From contig DDET01000010.1 in NCBI GenBank assembly GCA_002336915.1, forward strand, positions 1 to 64,000: DNA of 64,000 nt. The letters run 5' to 3'. Below, in pieces: positions 51,725-61,191 of this stretch. The notes beneath the pieces are model-generated. The model had not been told where the DNA came from and searched no databases. It worked only from the letters and a program-made list of their open reading frames with translations. A program made the position numbers and the translations under genes. Numbering within the stretch: the stretch's first letter is position 1; the number at the start of each line of letters is the position of its first letter. This DNA comes from Bacteroidetes bacterium UBA1947. GTDB lineage: Bacteria; Bacteroidota; Bacteroidia; Chitinophagales; Chitinophagaceae.

Positions 51725-53657
51725 AGCTTATTTCTCTTAAAGGTATACTGATCTCCAACTTTGTGCCTTGTCCTTTATTTGCTGATATATTCGCGACTCC
51801 TTTCATTATATCCACGCGCGAGTAAATATTGTTCAATCCATTACCAGCCTTCAATGCTGCTTTGTCAAACCCGATCCCATCATCAGCTATACTCAGTTCA
51901 ACAATGCTGTTTCTCTGCTGTAGTTCGATCGCAATATTATTTGCCCCTGCGTGCTTTATAATATTGTTGCAGGCCTCCTGTACTATGCGGTATATATTTA
52001 ATTCCGCCGCCGGTGCTATTTTCTCCTGCACCATGTAGCTAAGCTGCACGCGCATAGTCTCCCCAGAACCTATTTGCTCCGCCATTTCCTCCAGCGCGGT
52101 TTGCAATCCCGCCTTAGCCAGTATGCCCGGCATCAGCTCGTGCGATATACTACGGACTTCCTTTATTGCATCACCCGCCAGCTTCTTCGTGCTGTTCAGC
52201 AGTTTTTCATTTGCGGCATCTGTTTCTATGCCCGATATATTCAGCTTTATCAGCGACAGCAATGCCCCAACACCATCGTGCAGGTGTTTGGAAAGTTTTG
52301 TCTTCTCATCCTCTTGCGCGCGGAACACGGCATGCACTCTTAGCTCGCGTTCTTGTAGTAATTTGTTCTTTTGCTGCAAGCGGTAACGGTTATAATATAT
52401 GCCACCGGTCAACAGCGCAAATGCAAAGACTGTCAGCAACAAGTATTCCCTGTTCCGTTCTTTTGACAATTGCAGGGCCTTTATCGCATTCTCTTTTTGC
52501 AGCAAGGCATTTTCCTGTTCTTTTTTTCCCGTATTATATTTTGTCTGCATCTCTGCGATCTGCCCGGTACTCTCCTTCGTGTACAGCGAGTCCTTAATGT
52601 CAGAGTAGTGTTGGTACGCATCCAGCGAAGCCTTATAATCTCCACGTCCACCATATGCTGCAGATAATCCTTTCCACGCTTCTTTCAGGATGTCATTCAG
52701 TCCTACAGCTCCGGCTATAGTTTTCGCAGCATCGTAATATTGAATTGCCTTGTTGTAATTTTTGAGTCGTACATACACATCCCCCGCTGCTATGCTTGTT
52801 TCTGCGATACCTCTTTTATCAGCCAGCGCATTTTGTAAGGCCAGTGCTTTGTCCAGGCATTGCAGCGCTTCATTCGTCTTTCCCTGTTGTCCATAGATAG
52901 CCCCAATATTCGATAACACCGAGCTCATAAGCCCATTATCACTATTCTTTGTCGCCACTTCCATGCCCCGCTCCAAATAGTAGAGGGCGCTGTCGTAGTT
53001 GTTCAGTTCTTTATACGCAGCCCCCATACCATTATAACTATAGCCCAGCATCACAGGCTTGCCGCTTTTCGTTTCAGTAGCTATCGATGCCGCATAATAA
53101 CTAAGGCTCAGCCTGTAGTTCTTTAGCAGGTAATAGGCTATGCCAATGCAGTGTTGTGTTACAGCGATCTGTGTCTGGTCATTCAGCTTATCCAGGTATT
53201 TCAACGCTGCTATATAGTAGCGTACCGCATCGGCATACTTAGCTTCATTCAGGTATACACTGGCAATATTAATACTGTATTTCGATGCTACTTGTGCATT
53301 ATTAAGCCGCTCCGCACTGCGAAGGCCCAGCTCAAAGTATTGCAGAGCAGTATCTATCATACCGTACTTTGCATAGGCCATGCCGATGTTGTTGTAGCCT
53401 TCCCATATACCTTTATTGTATTTTAATTGTTCCGAGACGGCCCTGCTTTTCTGCAAGTAGTAGAATGTCTTTGAGCTATCTGCATCTATATAAGCCCATG
53501 CCAATGCTGTATATAATGGTATGATAGCGGTATCCGTTTCACTTCGCGTAGCGATAAGTTGCTGCAGGCTGTCAACTTTCCCTCCTGCCCTCACAGGCAA
53601 AGCAGCCGGGATCAACAGACAGGTAAGAGAAAAACAGGTGAGCAGCTTACGGAACAA
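51714..53657 (-). CDS. TPR-containing sensor histidine kinase
   Basis: 647 residues. Signal peptide, then about six tetratricopeptide repeats in the periplasmic part (about 40-370, e.g. GMAYAKYGMIDTALQYFELG, NIGAIYGQQGKTNEALQCLD), a coiled coil, one transmembrane helix (about 402-420, YLLLTVFAFALLTGGIYY), then a HisKA_3 domain with the phospho-His in KLSKHLHDGVGALLSLIKLN and a HATPase with NNIIKHAGANN and SIADDGIGFD. The TPR part senses an unknown periplasmic signal. Partner regulator overlaps downstream by 11 bases. Confidence 0.92.
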   Translation of the reverse strand: MFRKLLTCFSLTCLLIPAALPVRAGGKVDSLQQLIATRSETDTAIIPLYTALAWAYIDADSSKTFYYLQKSRAVSEQLKYNKGIWEGYNNIGMAYAKYGMIDTALQYFELGLRSAERLNNAQVASKYSINIASVYLNEAKYADAVRYYIAALKYLDKLNDQTQIAVTQHCIGIAYYLLKNYRLSLSYYAASIATETKSGKPVMLGYSYNGMGAAYKELNNYDSALYYLERGMEVATKNSDNGLMSSVLSNIGAIYGQQGKTNEALQCLDKALALQNALADKRGIAETSIAAGDVYVRLKNYNKAIQYYDAAKTIAGAVGLNDILKEAWKGLSAAYGGRGDYKASLDAYQHYSDIKDSLYTKESTGQIAEMQTKYNTGKKEQENALLQKENAIKALQLSKERNREYLLLTVFAFALLTGGIYYNRYRLQQKNKLLQERELRVHAVFRAQEDEKTKLSKHLHDGVGALLSLIKLNISGIETDAANEKLLNSTKKLAGDAIKEVRSISHELMPGILAKAGLQTALEEMAEQIGSGETMRVQLSYMVQEKIAPAAELNIYRIVQEACNNIIKHAGANNIAIELQQRNSIVELSIADDGIGFDKAALKAGNGLNNIYSRVDIMKGVANISANKGQGTKLEISIPLREISYAG

Positions 53658-53727
53658 TGTTGCGGTTTTTAATTGTCCTTACTAATATAAGAGATTTGAG
53701 ACTATATTAAGCAATTTTAAGACGCTG

Positions 53728-54717
53728 CTAAATAAGATGCATCACTGCCCAGAGCGCGGTAACTGAAATGAGCAGCCACAAGATGATGCCCTGCAAAAAC
53801 GGCTTCACGCCAACCGATTTTATTACTTTCCTGGACAATCCCGCACCTATCAGGAATAAAGTAAGGGTCAGCCCCTTCTTGGCAACTGCCACTACATAAT
53901 GCCCATTCTCCTGTACAAAAGGTACGTATGTATAAATGATCATAGCCACTATATACAGACCGATAAACCATGGTATATTGATCTTCCGCGATTTATTCTT
54001 GAACATCATCGCAGAGCCTAGGGCAACAGGGATTATCCATAATGCGCGGGCCAGCTTCACTGTTGTCGCGATCTGCAGGGCTTTTACCGGGCTGTCAGCC
54101 GCAAAGAAGGTATCATATTTAGTCGCTGCGCCCACTACCGAACTGGTATCGTGAATAGCTATTGCGCTCCACAATCCAAACTGCTGCTGTGTCAATTCCA
54201 GCAAATGTCCCAGGTAAGGGAAAAGTATCAGCGCAATGGAATTAAGGATAAACACAATACCCAGCGATACCGACATCGACTTTTCATCGGCCTCAATTAC
54301 GGGCCCCACAGCAGCTATCGCACTACCGCCACATATAGCTGTACCCGATGCAACGAGGTGAGATGTTTTCTTATCTATCTTCAAAGCCTTGCCCAGCAAC
54401 CAACCTATTATTAAGGTGCCCAATATGGAAACAACGGTAAAAATGATACCCTGCCTGCCCGCCTGCATCGCGCTCTGTATGTTCATACCAAAGCCCAAAC
54501 CAACCACACTGCCTTTCAGCAGCCAGTTTGTAGCCTTCCTGTTAAGATGAAGATACGGATGCCCGATGGTAAGTGCTAAAAACAAACCCATGAACAAGGC
54601 AACCGGTGGATCGACAAAGGGTGTTAGGCATGCTGCCGCAGCTATAATAAATATAGCTTTGCTCAGTAGTTCCTTGCTATTATTCTTTACAGGTTCAGTA
54701 CTTTCCTTATCCATCAA
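53728..54717 (-). CDS. YeiH/UPF0324-family membrane protein, putative sulfate exporter
   Basis: 329 residues with about ten transmembrane helices. Typical family blocks: NRKATNWLLKGSVVGLGFGM, SGTAICGGSAIAAVGPVIEA, FGLWSAIAIHDTSSVVGAAT and VPFVQENGHYVVAVAKKGLT. Some members are annotated as sulfate exporters, without strong proof. It lies on the same strand, 91 bases downstream of a DUF1634-TauE pair, which also handle oxidised sulfur, hinting at a sulfur-export group. Inference. Confidence 0.88.
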   Translation of the reverse strand: MMDKESTEPVKNNSKELLSKAIFIIAAAACLTPFVDPPVALFMGLFLALTIGHPYLHLNRKATNWLLKGSVVGLGFGMNIQSAMQAGRQGIIFTVVSILGTLIIGWLLGKALKIDKKTSHLVASGTAICGGSAIAAVGPVIEADEKSMSVSLGIVFILNSIALILFPYLGHLLELTQQQFGLWSAIAIHDTSSVVGAATKYDTFFAADSPVKALQIATTVKLARALWIIPVALGSAMMFKNKSRKINIPWFIGLYIVAMIIYTYVPFVQENGHYVVAVAKKGLTLTLFLIGAGLSRKVIKSVGVKPFLQGIILWLLISVTALWAVMHLI

Positions 54718-54808
54718 TAAGTATATGAATCAGGCTACAATAGTAAAAATAAAATGCTATTCCCCGGGAACAAATATTACACACCATGTGTGTAAATATA
54801 TATTAAGC

Positions 54809-55198
54809 TTACACGATACCGGTGAGTATGCTGAAACTCATGATGGATAGCACAATAAACGTAATGACGGAATACAGGTAGTCTTTCTCCAGCAGGAAGG
54901 CAAACATGGAAAATAAAACCCGCGCTATGGGTGTTGCTATCAGCAACATGACCCCCAATTGTATGATAGCCTTACTCTTTAACGCCAGCACGCCGCGCAA
55001 AACTCCGCTTAGAGAGGTGTATTGCGCCTCCACTCCTTTAAAGACATGATATTCCGGTACAATGTCCTGGTGATGGAACATATATAAAAGACCTCCCAAT
55101 ACCGTGATCACTGCCGACAGCGAAACGCCCAGGCGCAGCATCTTTCCCATAATGCTTTGCATGTCCGCGTCCTGTAGATATTTCTTAACCCGCTGCAT
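54809..55198 (-). CDS. DUF1634 membrane protein
   Basis: 129 residues with three transmembrane helices (about 22-42, 80-100, 107-127) and the DUF1634 pattern GKMLRLGVSLSAVITVLGGL followed by QLGVMLLIATPIARVLFS. DUF1634 proteins commonly occur next to or fused with TauE/SafE transporters, as here, where one base separates them. Confidence 0.85.
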   Translation of the reverse strand: MQRVKKYLQDADMQSIMGKMLRLGVSLSAVITVLGGLLYMFHHQDIVPEYHVFKGVEAQYTSLSGVLRGVLALKSKAIIQLGVMLLIATPIARVLFSMFAFLLEKDYLYSVITFIVLSIMSFSILTGIV

Positions 55199-55199
55199 A

Positions 55200-56036
55200 T
55201 CAAAAGCCTGTTTTTATTCCTTTATATATCATACATAATGCAAGGAAAGTTATCACTACTGAAAATATCTTTCTCAAAGTGGCCGTGCCGGATTTGAGCA
55301 ATATTTTCGAGCCCAAAGTAGCGCCTATCAGCACCCCCACTACTACCGGGAAACACAAGCCCGGATCTATATAGCCTCTCTGAAAGAATACAACCGAGCT
55401 TGCCGCAGCCGTAACGCCGATCATAAAATTGCTGGTGGTGGTCGACACTTTAAATGGCACATGCATGATATGGTCCATACCCAGCACTTTAAATGCACCC
55501 GATCCGATACCCAATAAGGCCGACATCATGCCCGCGAATAGCATCATCAAAAAGCCACCCGGCACCCTGCGCACCGCGTAATGAACCTCCCCCTCTGGTG
55601 TGGGGTAGCTGCTATTGAGTTTTAAAGTATGTGCCAGTCCGCTGGTTCCGGCAATATCCAGGTGGTCTTCCTTTTTCCGCAATTGTAATATAGCTGAGAA
55701 TATGAGCACTGCGCCAAACATGATCGCTATCCAATGCACCGGCAGCGAAAGTGCTATCATAGCTCCCGTTACGGCGCCCAGGGTTGTGGCTATTTCAAGG
55801 AACATGCCTAAGCGAATATTGGTAATACCTTCTTTTATATATGCAGCAGCAGCACCCGATGAGTTGGCAATGATCGCTACCAGCGATGTGCCAATAGCAT
55901 AACGGATGTCCACATCAAAACCGAGCGTAAGCAATGGTATGATCACTACCCCGCCCCCAAGGCCCGTTAGCGAACCTAAAAGACCTGCGAAGAAGGCCCC
56001 TGCAAGAATGATAAGTGTAAATGAAAGAATGGTCAT
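55200..56036 (-). CDS. TauE/SafE-family sulfite/sulfonate exporter
   Basis: 278 residues with about eight transmembrane helices. The N-terminus AGLLGSLTGLGGGVVIIPLL and the second repeat AGMMSALLGIGSGAFKVLGM carry the family's GxGGG-type motif. These transporters move sulfite, sulfoacetate or related anions across the inner membrane. It starts the DUF1634-YeiH group. Confidence 0.9.
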   Translation of the reverse strand: MTILSFTLIILAGAFFAGLLGSLTGLGGGVVIIPLLTLGFDVDIRYAIGTSLVAIIANSSGAAAAYIKEGITNIRLGMFLEIATTLGAVTGAMIALSLPVHWIAIMFGAVLIFSAILQLRKKEDHLDIAGTSGLAHTLKLNSSYPTPEGEVHYAVRRVPGGFLMMLFAGMMSALLGIGSGAFKVLGMDHIMHVPFKVSTTTSNFMIGVTAAASSVVFFQRGYIDPGLCFPVVVGVLIGATLGSKILLKSGTATLRKIFSVVITFLALCMIYKGIKTGF

Positions 56037-56295
56037 GGGTGATATGGCCTGCCTGTACTTTGCAGACTATTTGTAAAACTACTGCAAAAGCCATTCCTTG
56101 AATGCCCCCATTGCTGATTGTGGAAATCTTATTTGTTTTTGCACATCAAGAGCGGAGAGATGCGTCAAATCGAACTTATCTGCTATAAAAAGAAAAAAAA
56201 ATTGGAAAAGCTATTGAAATTCAGCGAATTGTAAATACATTGTATTTCCCCTACTATTCTATTATTCATCATTGGCTAACAGGGAAGATCAAACG

Positions 56296-56784
56296 ATGGG
56301 TAACATATACATTTATAGCGAACCGAAAGGTAGCGGCAAGACAATAGCGGTAATGAACTGGCTACATAAAAAGCCAAGAGAAGCAGCCGGTTTCCTGGTC
56401 CAGGCCATCAATGGCAAATTAAAGCTATACACTATTGCAAGCGACCAATATTCCGATTTTGAGAAGGATGCTGAAAGTTGCCCCGATCATACACTTATCG
56501 GTGAGACCATACTCGACAACACTGTATTCCAGTATGCCCGGCAGATATTGCTGGATGCGACAAGCCAATGGCCGAAGTGGCTCGTGATCGACTCCATTTG
56601 CGGACTGGAGTTGGAAAACAAGGGCTGGGAACCTGCACTGTCCCAGCTTATCAAGTTGCACAATGAAGTCGAGAGCCATTGCGACGTGTTACTCATCGTA
56701 TGTGACCAATTCCTGGAAAAGATCATCGCACATTATAATCTTCACACGGCCATTGTGCTCGATAAACGCTTTTTCTTGTTGTGA
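56296..56784 (+). CDS. P-loop NTPase, THEP1-like
   Basis: About 162 residues from the ATG at 56296 (MGNIYIYSEPKGSGKTIAVM); an earlier in-frame TTG at 56272 adds eight residues. Walker A EPKGSGKT is at 9-16 of that start. The Walker B candidate WLVIDSICGLELE is in the middle. The size and fold resemble NTPases of the THEP1/MobB group, which phosphorylate or load cofactors. It lies 64 bases before fdhD, so a link with molybdenum cofactor handling is plausible but unproved. Confidence 0.6.
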   Translation: MGNIYIYSEPKGSGKTIAVMNWLHKKPREAAGFLVQAINGKLKLYTIASDQYSDFEKDAESCPDHTLIGETILDNTVFQYARQILLDATSQWPKWLVIDSICGLELENKGWEPALSQLIKLHNEVESHCDVLLIVCDQFLEKIIAHYNLHTAIVLDKRFFLL

Positions 56785-56836
56785 CCGGCAGCATAAATGA
56801 TAATAATTTCCCGCTTCATTTAATGCTACTCTTTCG

Positions 56837-56844
56837 TAAATTTG
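56837..56844 (+). promoter_or_regulatory. Possible -7 element (TAAATTTG) ahead of fdhD
   Basis: TAnnTTTG match ending only 4 bases before the fdhD ATG, so use would give a leaderless message; no -33 TTG. Weak. Confidence 0.3.
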
Positions 56845-56848
56845 GTAC

Positions 56849-57697
56849 ATGGTAAAGCCATCGGTAGCATATACAGAAATAACGAAGGTAAAGGGTACGG
56901 GCATGACAGCTACTGAGGATGTACTTGCTGCTGAAGAACCGCTGGAGATCAGGCTGGAATATGGACCGGCAGGCCAACGCATACAAAAAAGTATATCTAT
57001 TACCATGCGGACCCCGGGCAATGATCACGAACTGGCCACAGGCTTTTTATTCTCCGAAGGCATCATTTCGGGCAAAGAAGAAATTAGTAATATCACTCAT
57101 GTCAACTACGGCTGCCAGGAAGGCAACGGTGATAATATCATCATTGTTGAGCTCGCCGAAGATGTAGTTCCGGATATACAAAAACTGGAACGCCACTTTT
57201 ATACGACCTCGAGTTGCGGGGTTTGCGGTAAATCGTCCATAGGTGCTATTAAAACTATATTCAATAGGATAAATAGCGAAGACGACCTTAAAGTACCTGC
57301 TTCTTTGCTCTATTCCCTACCCGACAAGCTAAGAAATGAGCAAGATATTTTCGGTGATACCGGTGGTTTGCATGCTTCAGGCATCTATGGTTTGGACGGT
57401 AATTTGATCGTACTCCGCGAGGATGTAGGTCGCCATAATGCGCTCGATAAAGTCTTAGGCTACTTATTAAGTAGCCAGTTGGAAAGCATTGAAAGTCAAA
57501 TACTTTTATTAAGCGGAAGAGCAAGCTTTGAGCTGATACAAAAAGCTGCTATGGCAGGTATAAAGATCGTTGCAGCCGTGGGTGCACCCTCCAGCCTGGC
57601 CGTATCTTTGGCTAAAGAATTCGATATTACTTTAATAGGTTTTTTACGCGGTGAACGGTTTAATATCTACTCCGCAGAAAAAAGAATTATAATATGA
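56849..57697 (+). CDS. fdhD: Formate dehydrogenase accessory sulfurtransferase FdhD
   Basis: 282 residues. FdhD carries sulfur from a cysteine desulfurase to the molybdenum bis-MGD cofactor of formate dehydrogenase-type enzymes. Motifs: ATGFLFSEGI (about 63-72), the catalytic CxxC in SSCGVCGKSS (Cys123 and Cys126), TGGLHASGIY, REDVGRHNALDKVLGYLL and LSGRASFELIQKAA. The next gene overlaps it by four bases, and the FdhF/YdeP oxidoreductase two genes on is the likely client. Confidence 0.94.
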   Translation: MVKPSVAYTEITKVKGTGMTATEDVLAAEEPLEIRLEYGPAGQRIQKSISITMRTPGNDHELATGFLFSEGIISGKEEISNITHVNYGCQEGNGDNIIIVELAEDVVPDIQKLERHFYTTSSCGVCGKSSIGAIKTIFNRINSEDDLKVPASLLYSLPDKLRNEQDIFGDTGGLHASGIYGLDGNLIVLREDVGRHNALDKVLGYLLSSQLESIESQILLLSGRASFELIQKAAMAGIKIVAAVGAPSSLAVSLAKEFDITLIGFLRGERFNIYSAEKRIII

Positions 57698-58068
57698 AGC
57701 TTAGAATAAAGGGCGACTCGATGCGCATCCGCCTTACGAAAACGGAGGTGGATAAATTCGGAAAAGAAGGCTACCTGGAGGAACATATGAACTTTGGCAA
57801 TACTGCATTTACCTATGCACTCGAGAGCAGGAATGATCTTGAAAACCTCTCAGCCAGGTTCAGCAATGCCAAAATGTCCATGATAGTTCCGACGCATATG
57901 AAGGATGAATGGGTGAAAACCGATATTGTAGGTTATAATAATAATATGGATATTGGGAACGGAAAAACCATGTTCCTTTTATTGGAGAAAGATTTTAAGT
58001 GTCTCGATGGCGAAGTGCTGGAGGACCAGAGCGATAATTACGAAAATCCCTTAGTTAGCTGTTCATGA
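57694..58068 (+). CDS. Small conserved protein between fdhD and FdhF/YdeP
   Basis: 124 residues, beta-rich, starting MKLRIKGDSMRIRLTKTEVD. It ends in an acidic tail with a C-terminal Cys (LVSCS). I recall a family (DUF7009-like) often beside fdhD in Bacteroidota, but am unsure. It overlaps fdhD and the oxidoreductase gene by four bases each (ATGA), so it is translated with them and may help insert or protect the cofactor. Inference. Confidence 0.65.
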   Translation: MKLRIKGDSMRIRLTKTEVDKFGKEGYLEEHMNFGNTAFTYALESRNDLENLSARFSNAKMSMIVPTHMKDEWVKTDIVGYNNNMDIGNGKTMFLLLEKDFKCLDGEVLEDQSDNYENPLVSCS

Positions 58069-60383
58069 GCGAAGTGATAGATAATATTCAGCCGAATGCC
58101 GAAAACCCCGAGAAGTTTACTGGGAAATTAAGGCTTACCAAGATCAAAACCGTTGCTGCCGGCATACCCGCAGTAGTATGGAGTGCACGGCATATATTGG
58201 CCGAAATGGGTGCCGCCCGCGGATTCAAAGCACTGGCGCAGCTCAATCAAAAAGACGGTTACGACTGCCCTGGTTGTGCCTGGCCCGACCCTGATGATGA
58301 GCGCTCCCCCATCGCCGAATACTGCGAGAATGGAGCTAAAGCAATAGCTGAAGAAGCAACCACTAAACGATTGACTGCTAAGTTCTTTGCTGAAAATTCA
58401 GTTAAAGACCTCTCACTGCTCGATGATTACGAAATAGGTAAAAAGGGGCGCGTTGCGCAGCCTATGTACCTGCCGGAAGGTGGCACACATTACCAGCCCA
58501 TCAGTTGGGACGATGCTTTTAAAAAGATAGCTAGCCACTTAAACAAACTGGCTTCACCCGATGAAGCCGTATTCTATACATCGGGCCGCACCAGCAATGA
58601 AGCTGCATTTCTTTACCAGCTTTTTGTGCGCGAATATGGTACTAACAACCTGCCCGACTGTTCCAATATGTGCCACGAATCCAGTGGTGTTGCCTTGAAC
58701 GAAACACTGGGTATTGGCAAAGGCTCCGTAACGCTCGAGGATTTTTACGAAGCCGAAGTAATTATCATATTAGGTCAAAACCCCGGTACCAATCACCCCC
58801 GCATGCTTACAGCCTTGCAAAAGGCCAAAGCGAACGGAGCAAAAATAGTCTCGGTCAATCCCTTGCCTGAAACCGGCCTGATGGGCTTTAGCAATCCACA
58901 GACCGTAAAAGGGGTATTGGGATTGAAAGCTGCCCTCACCGATATTTTCCTGCAGGTGAAGATAAACGGCGACATGGCCCTGCTGAAGGCAATAGAAATA
59001 CTGATGCTCAAGGCTGAAAAAGCTGCCCCCGGCACCGTATTCGATCATCAGTTTATACAAGATAGTACACATGGCTACAACGACTTGATCAATAAACTGG
59101 AGCATGAAAATTTCGATACTTTAGTTCAGGCCTCCGGTGTCAGCAAAGAACAAATACAGGAAACCGCTGAACTGTTAATAAGCAATAAAAAGATAATAGC
59201 CTGCTGGGCCATGGGCCTCACACAGCATAAAAATGCGGTGCGTACCATACAAGAAGTAGTAAATGTACTCCTGCTCAAAGGCAGCATTGGCAAACCCGGT
59301 GCTGGTACTTGCCCCGTTCGCGGGCACAGCAATGTGCAGGGCGACCGTACCATGGGTATCTTCGAAAAGCCTTCACAGGCATTTCTCGATAAACTGAGCT
59401 GGACCTATGGTTTTGAGCCGCCGCGCCATCATGGTTACGATGTTGTGGAGTGTATACATGCCATGCACGAAGGGAAAGCAAAAGTATTTATGGCTATGGG
59501 CGGCAATTTCCTTTCCGCTACGCCCGATACAGTGTATACGGCCGAGGCCTTACGCAAATGCGATCTTACGGTACAGGTGTCAACAAAATTGAACCGCAGC
59601 CACCTGGTACATGGTAAGGAAGCATTGATACTGCCCTGCTACGGCAGGAGTGATAAAGACGTAGTGAATGGTGAGGACCAGTTCGTAAGCTGTGAGAATT
59701 CTATGGGCGTGGTACAAATGTCCAGGGGAGGATTGAAACCCATATCAACTGACCTGCTAAGTGAGCCCATAATAGTAAGCAAACTGGCACAGGCCGTATT
59801 AGGTGGCAGGAGCAAAGTAAAGTGGAATCTATATGAGCAGCATTACGACTATATACGCAACGATATCGAACTGGTGATACCCGGTTTCCGCGATTATAAT
59901 GCGCGTGTCAGGAAACCCGGTGGCTTCTACCTGCCTAATTCAGCACGCCAGGGTAAGTTCCCCACCAAAATAGAAAAGGCATCATTCACAATTTCCGATG
60001 TGAGCATACCAAAGCTGGCGGCCGATGAATTTATGATGATGACCATTCGCAGCCACGATCAATTCAATACGACCATTTATGGTCTCAACGATCGCTACCG
60101 TGGTGTGAACAATGAGCGCAGGGTGATATTCATGAACGAGAAAGACATTGCAAAGCTAGGCTTCAAAGGTGGAGACGTGGTGGACTTGATAAATAACACC
60201 GATAGGATAGAACGTGCCGCACACAAATTCATCATCATCCCGTTCAGCATACCCGAACAATGTACCGCCACCTACTTCCCGGAAACGAATGTACTGGTCC
60301 CGATCAGTTCGGTAGCCGAGAAAAGTAATACACCCGTTTCCAAAATGGTGATCATTAAAATCAAAAAACACGACAGCGCATGA
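58065..60383 (+). CDS. FdhF/YdeP-family molybdopterin oxidoreductase
   Basis: 772 residues. The N-terminal part has CPGCAWPDPDDERSPIAEYC with three Cys, a variant of the cluster or active-site region of YdeP-type enzymes. The molybdopterin domains show FYTSGRTSNEAAFLYQLFVR, NLPDCSNMCHESSGVAL, VIIILGQNPGTNHPRML, VRGHSNVQGDRTMGI and the C-terminal RSHDQFNTTIYGLNDRYRG block. YdeP members act in acid tolerance and are formate dehydrogenase-like, but the true electron donor is unknown. Operon with fdhD. Confidence 0.9.
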   Translation: MSEVIDNIQPNAENPEKFTGKLRLTKIKTVAAGIPAVVWSARHILAEMGAARGFKALAQLNQKDGYDCPGCAWPDPDDERSPIAEYCENGAKAIAEEATTKRLTAKFFAENSVKDLSLLDDYEIGKKGRVAQPMYLPEGGTHYQPISWDDAFKKIASHLNKLASPDEAVFYTSGRTSNEAAFLYQLFVREYGTNNLPDCSNMCHESSGVALNETLGIGKGSVTLEDFYEAEVIIILGQNPGTNHPRMLTALQKAKANGAKIVSVNPLPETGLMGFSNPQTVKGVLGLKAALTDIFLQVKINGDMALLKAIEILMLKAEKAAPGTVFDHQFIQDSTHGYNDLINKLEHENFDTLVQASGVSKEQIQETAELLISNKKIIACWAMGLTQHKNAVRTIQEVVNVLLLKGSIGKPGAGTCPVRGHSNVQGDRTMGIFEKPSQAFLDKLSWTYGFEPPRHHGYDVVECIHAMHEGKAKVFMAMGGNFLSATPDTVYTAEALRKCDLTVQVSTKLNRSHLVHGKEALILPCYGRSDKDVVNGEDQFVSCENSMGVVQMSRGGLKPISTDLLSEPIIVSKLAQAVLGGRSKVKWNLYEQHYDYIRNDIELVIPGFRDYNARVRKPGGFYLPNSARQGKFPTKIEKASFTISDVSIPKLAADEFMMMTIRSHDQFNTTIYGLNDRYRGVNNERRVIFMNEKDIAKLGFKGGDVVDLINNTDRIERAAHKFIIIPFSIPEQCTATYFPETNVLVPISSVAEKSNTPVSKMVIIKIKKHDSA

Positions 60384-60594
60384 ATAATCGAAGCTGTCAT
60401 CCTGACGAAGGAAGGATCTCCTGAGAAGTGTACTGTAGCCAAATAGTTTTCTGTCTTGGTGAGCCTCGTCGAACCATGACACTGCCGGGAACTTGTACCC
60501 AACCAATTCCCCCTTGTGCGGAAGCCCTGTGCAAAGGCAGGAAGGGGGCCAGGGGGATGTTCGCTCATGCTGGAAATTTTCCTTAATTTTAATC
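60384..60594. repeat. Intergenic repeat fragment
   Basis: About 210 bases with GTCATCCTGACGAAGGAAGG (60396-60415), a common scattered bacterial intergenic motif. It also has a CCCCCTTGTGCGG...AAGGGGG inverted block (60507-60549). It also carries the leader of the Uma2 gene. Confidence 0.5.
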
Positions 60595-61191
60595 ATGGAA
60601 GTACGAGAACCTTCACTGGCCTTCGGCAAGCAATACCTTTCTATCGAGGAATACCTTGAGATGGAGAATGCTTCTATCGAAAAGCACGAGTATTATAAGG
60701 GCGAAATATTTGCCATGTCAGGCGCTAAGCTGCAACATAATATCATTACCCGCAATTTCTATCTTGCTTTAGGGCTAAAGTTGAAAGGTAGACCTTGCCA
60801 GCCGTTCGGCAGCGACCTAAGAATACACGTAGAAAAGAACACGCTCTTTACCTATCCGGACATCTCAGTAATATGCGGCGAAGTAGAGACACTAAATAAT
60901 GACGAGTACAATGCACTTAACCCCTCAGTAATAGTAGAAGTCCTCTCTCCTTCCGCTAAAAATTATGATCGCGGCGATAAATTCAATCTCTATCGCGGTA
61001 TCCCAGCATTAAAAGAATACATCCTCGTCGACTCACAATCTATAAGCATCGAGGCCTTCAGCATCAACAGCCACGGCAATTGGGAATTGAAAGAATATAA
61101 AGACATAGATGAAACCTTAAATATCGAAACGATACAAGTCTCTCTGGCATTAAAGGAAATTTACGAGGGCAGCGATCTGCTCAGCCTATAG
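60595..61191 (+). CDS. Uma2-family endonuclease-like protein
   Basis: 198 residues from ATG 60595 (MEVREPSLAFGKQYLSIEEY); an upstream in-frame start at 60493 would run through repeat DNA and is rejected. Uma2/DUF820 fold with PD-(D/E)XK pattern: EKHEYYKGEIFAMSGA, PFGSDLRIHVEKNTLFTYPD (conserved Asp), IVEVLSPSAKNYDRGDKFNL (conserved Glu) and LKEYILVDSQSISIEAFSI. Widespread in cyanobacteria and Bacteroidota, of unknown role. Its gene stands alone between repeat regions. Confidence 0.85.
   Translation: MEVREPSLAFGKQYLSIEEYLEMENASIEKHEYYKGEIFAMSGAKLQHNIITRNFYLALGLKLKGRPCQPFGSDLRIHVEKNTLFTYPDISVICGEVETLNNDEYNALNPSVIVEVLSPSAKNYDRGDKFNLYRGIPALKEYILVDSQSISIEAFSINSHGNWELKEYKDIDETLNIETIQVSLALKEIYEGSDLLSL

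Noticed and set aside
60493..60594. Upstream extension of the Uma2 gene
   Set aside because: The added part comes from a C/G-rich inverted repeat; the ATG at 60595 matches the family start.
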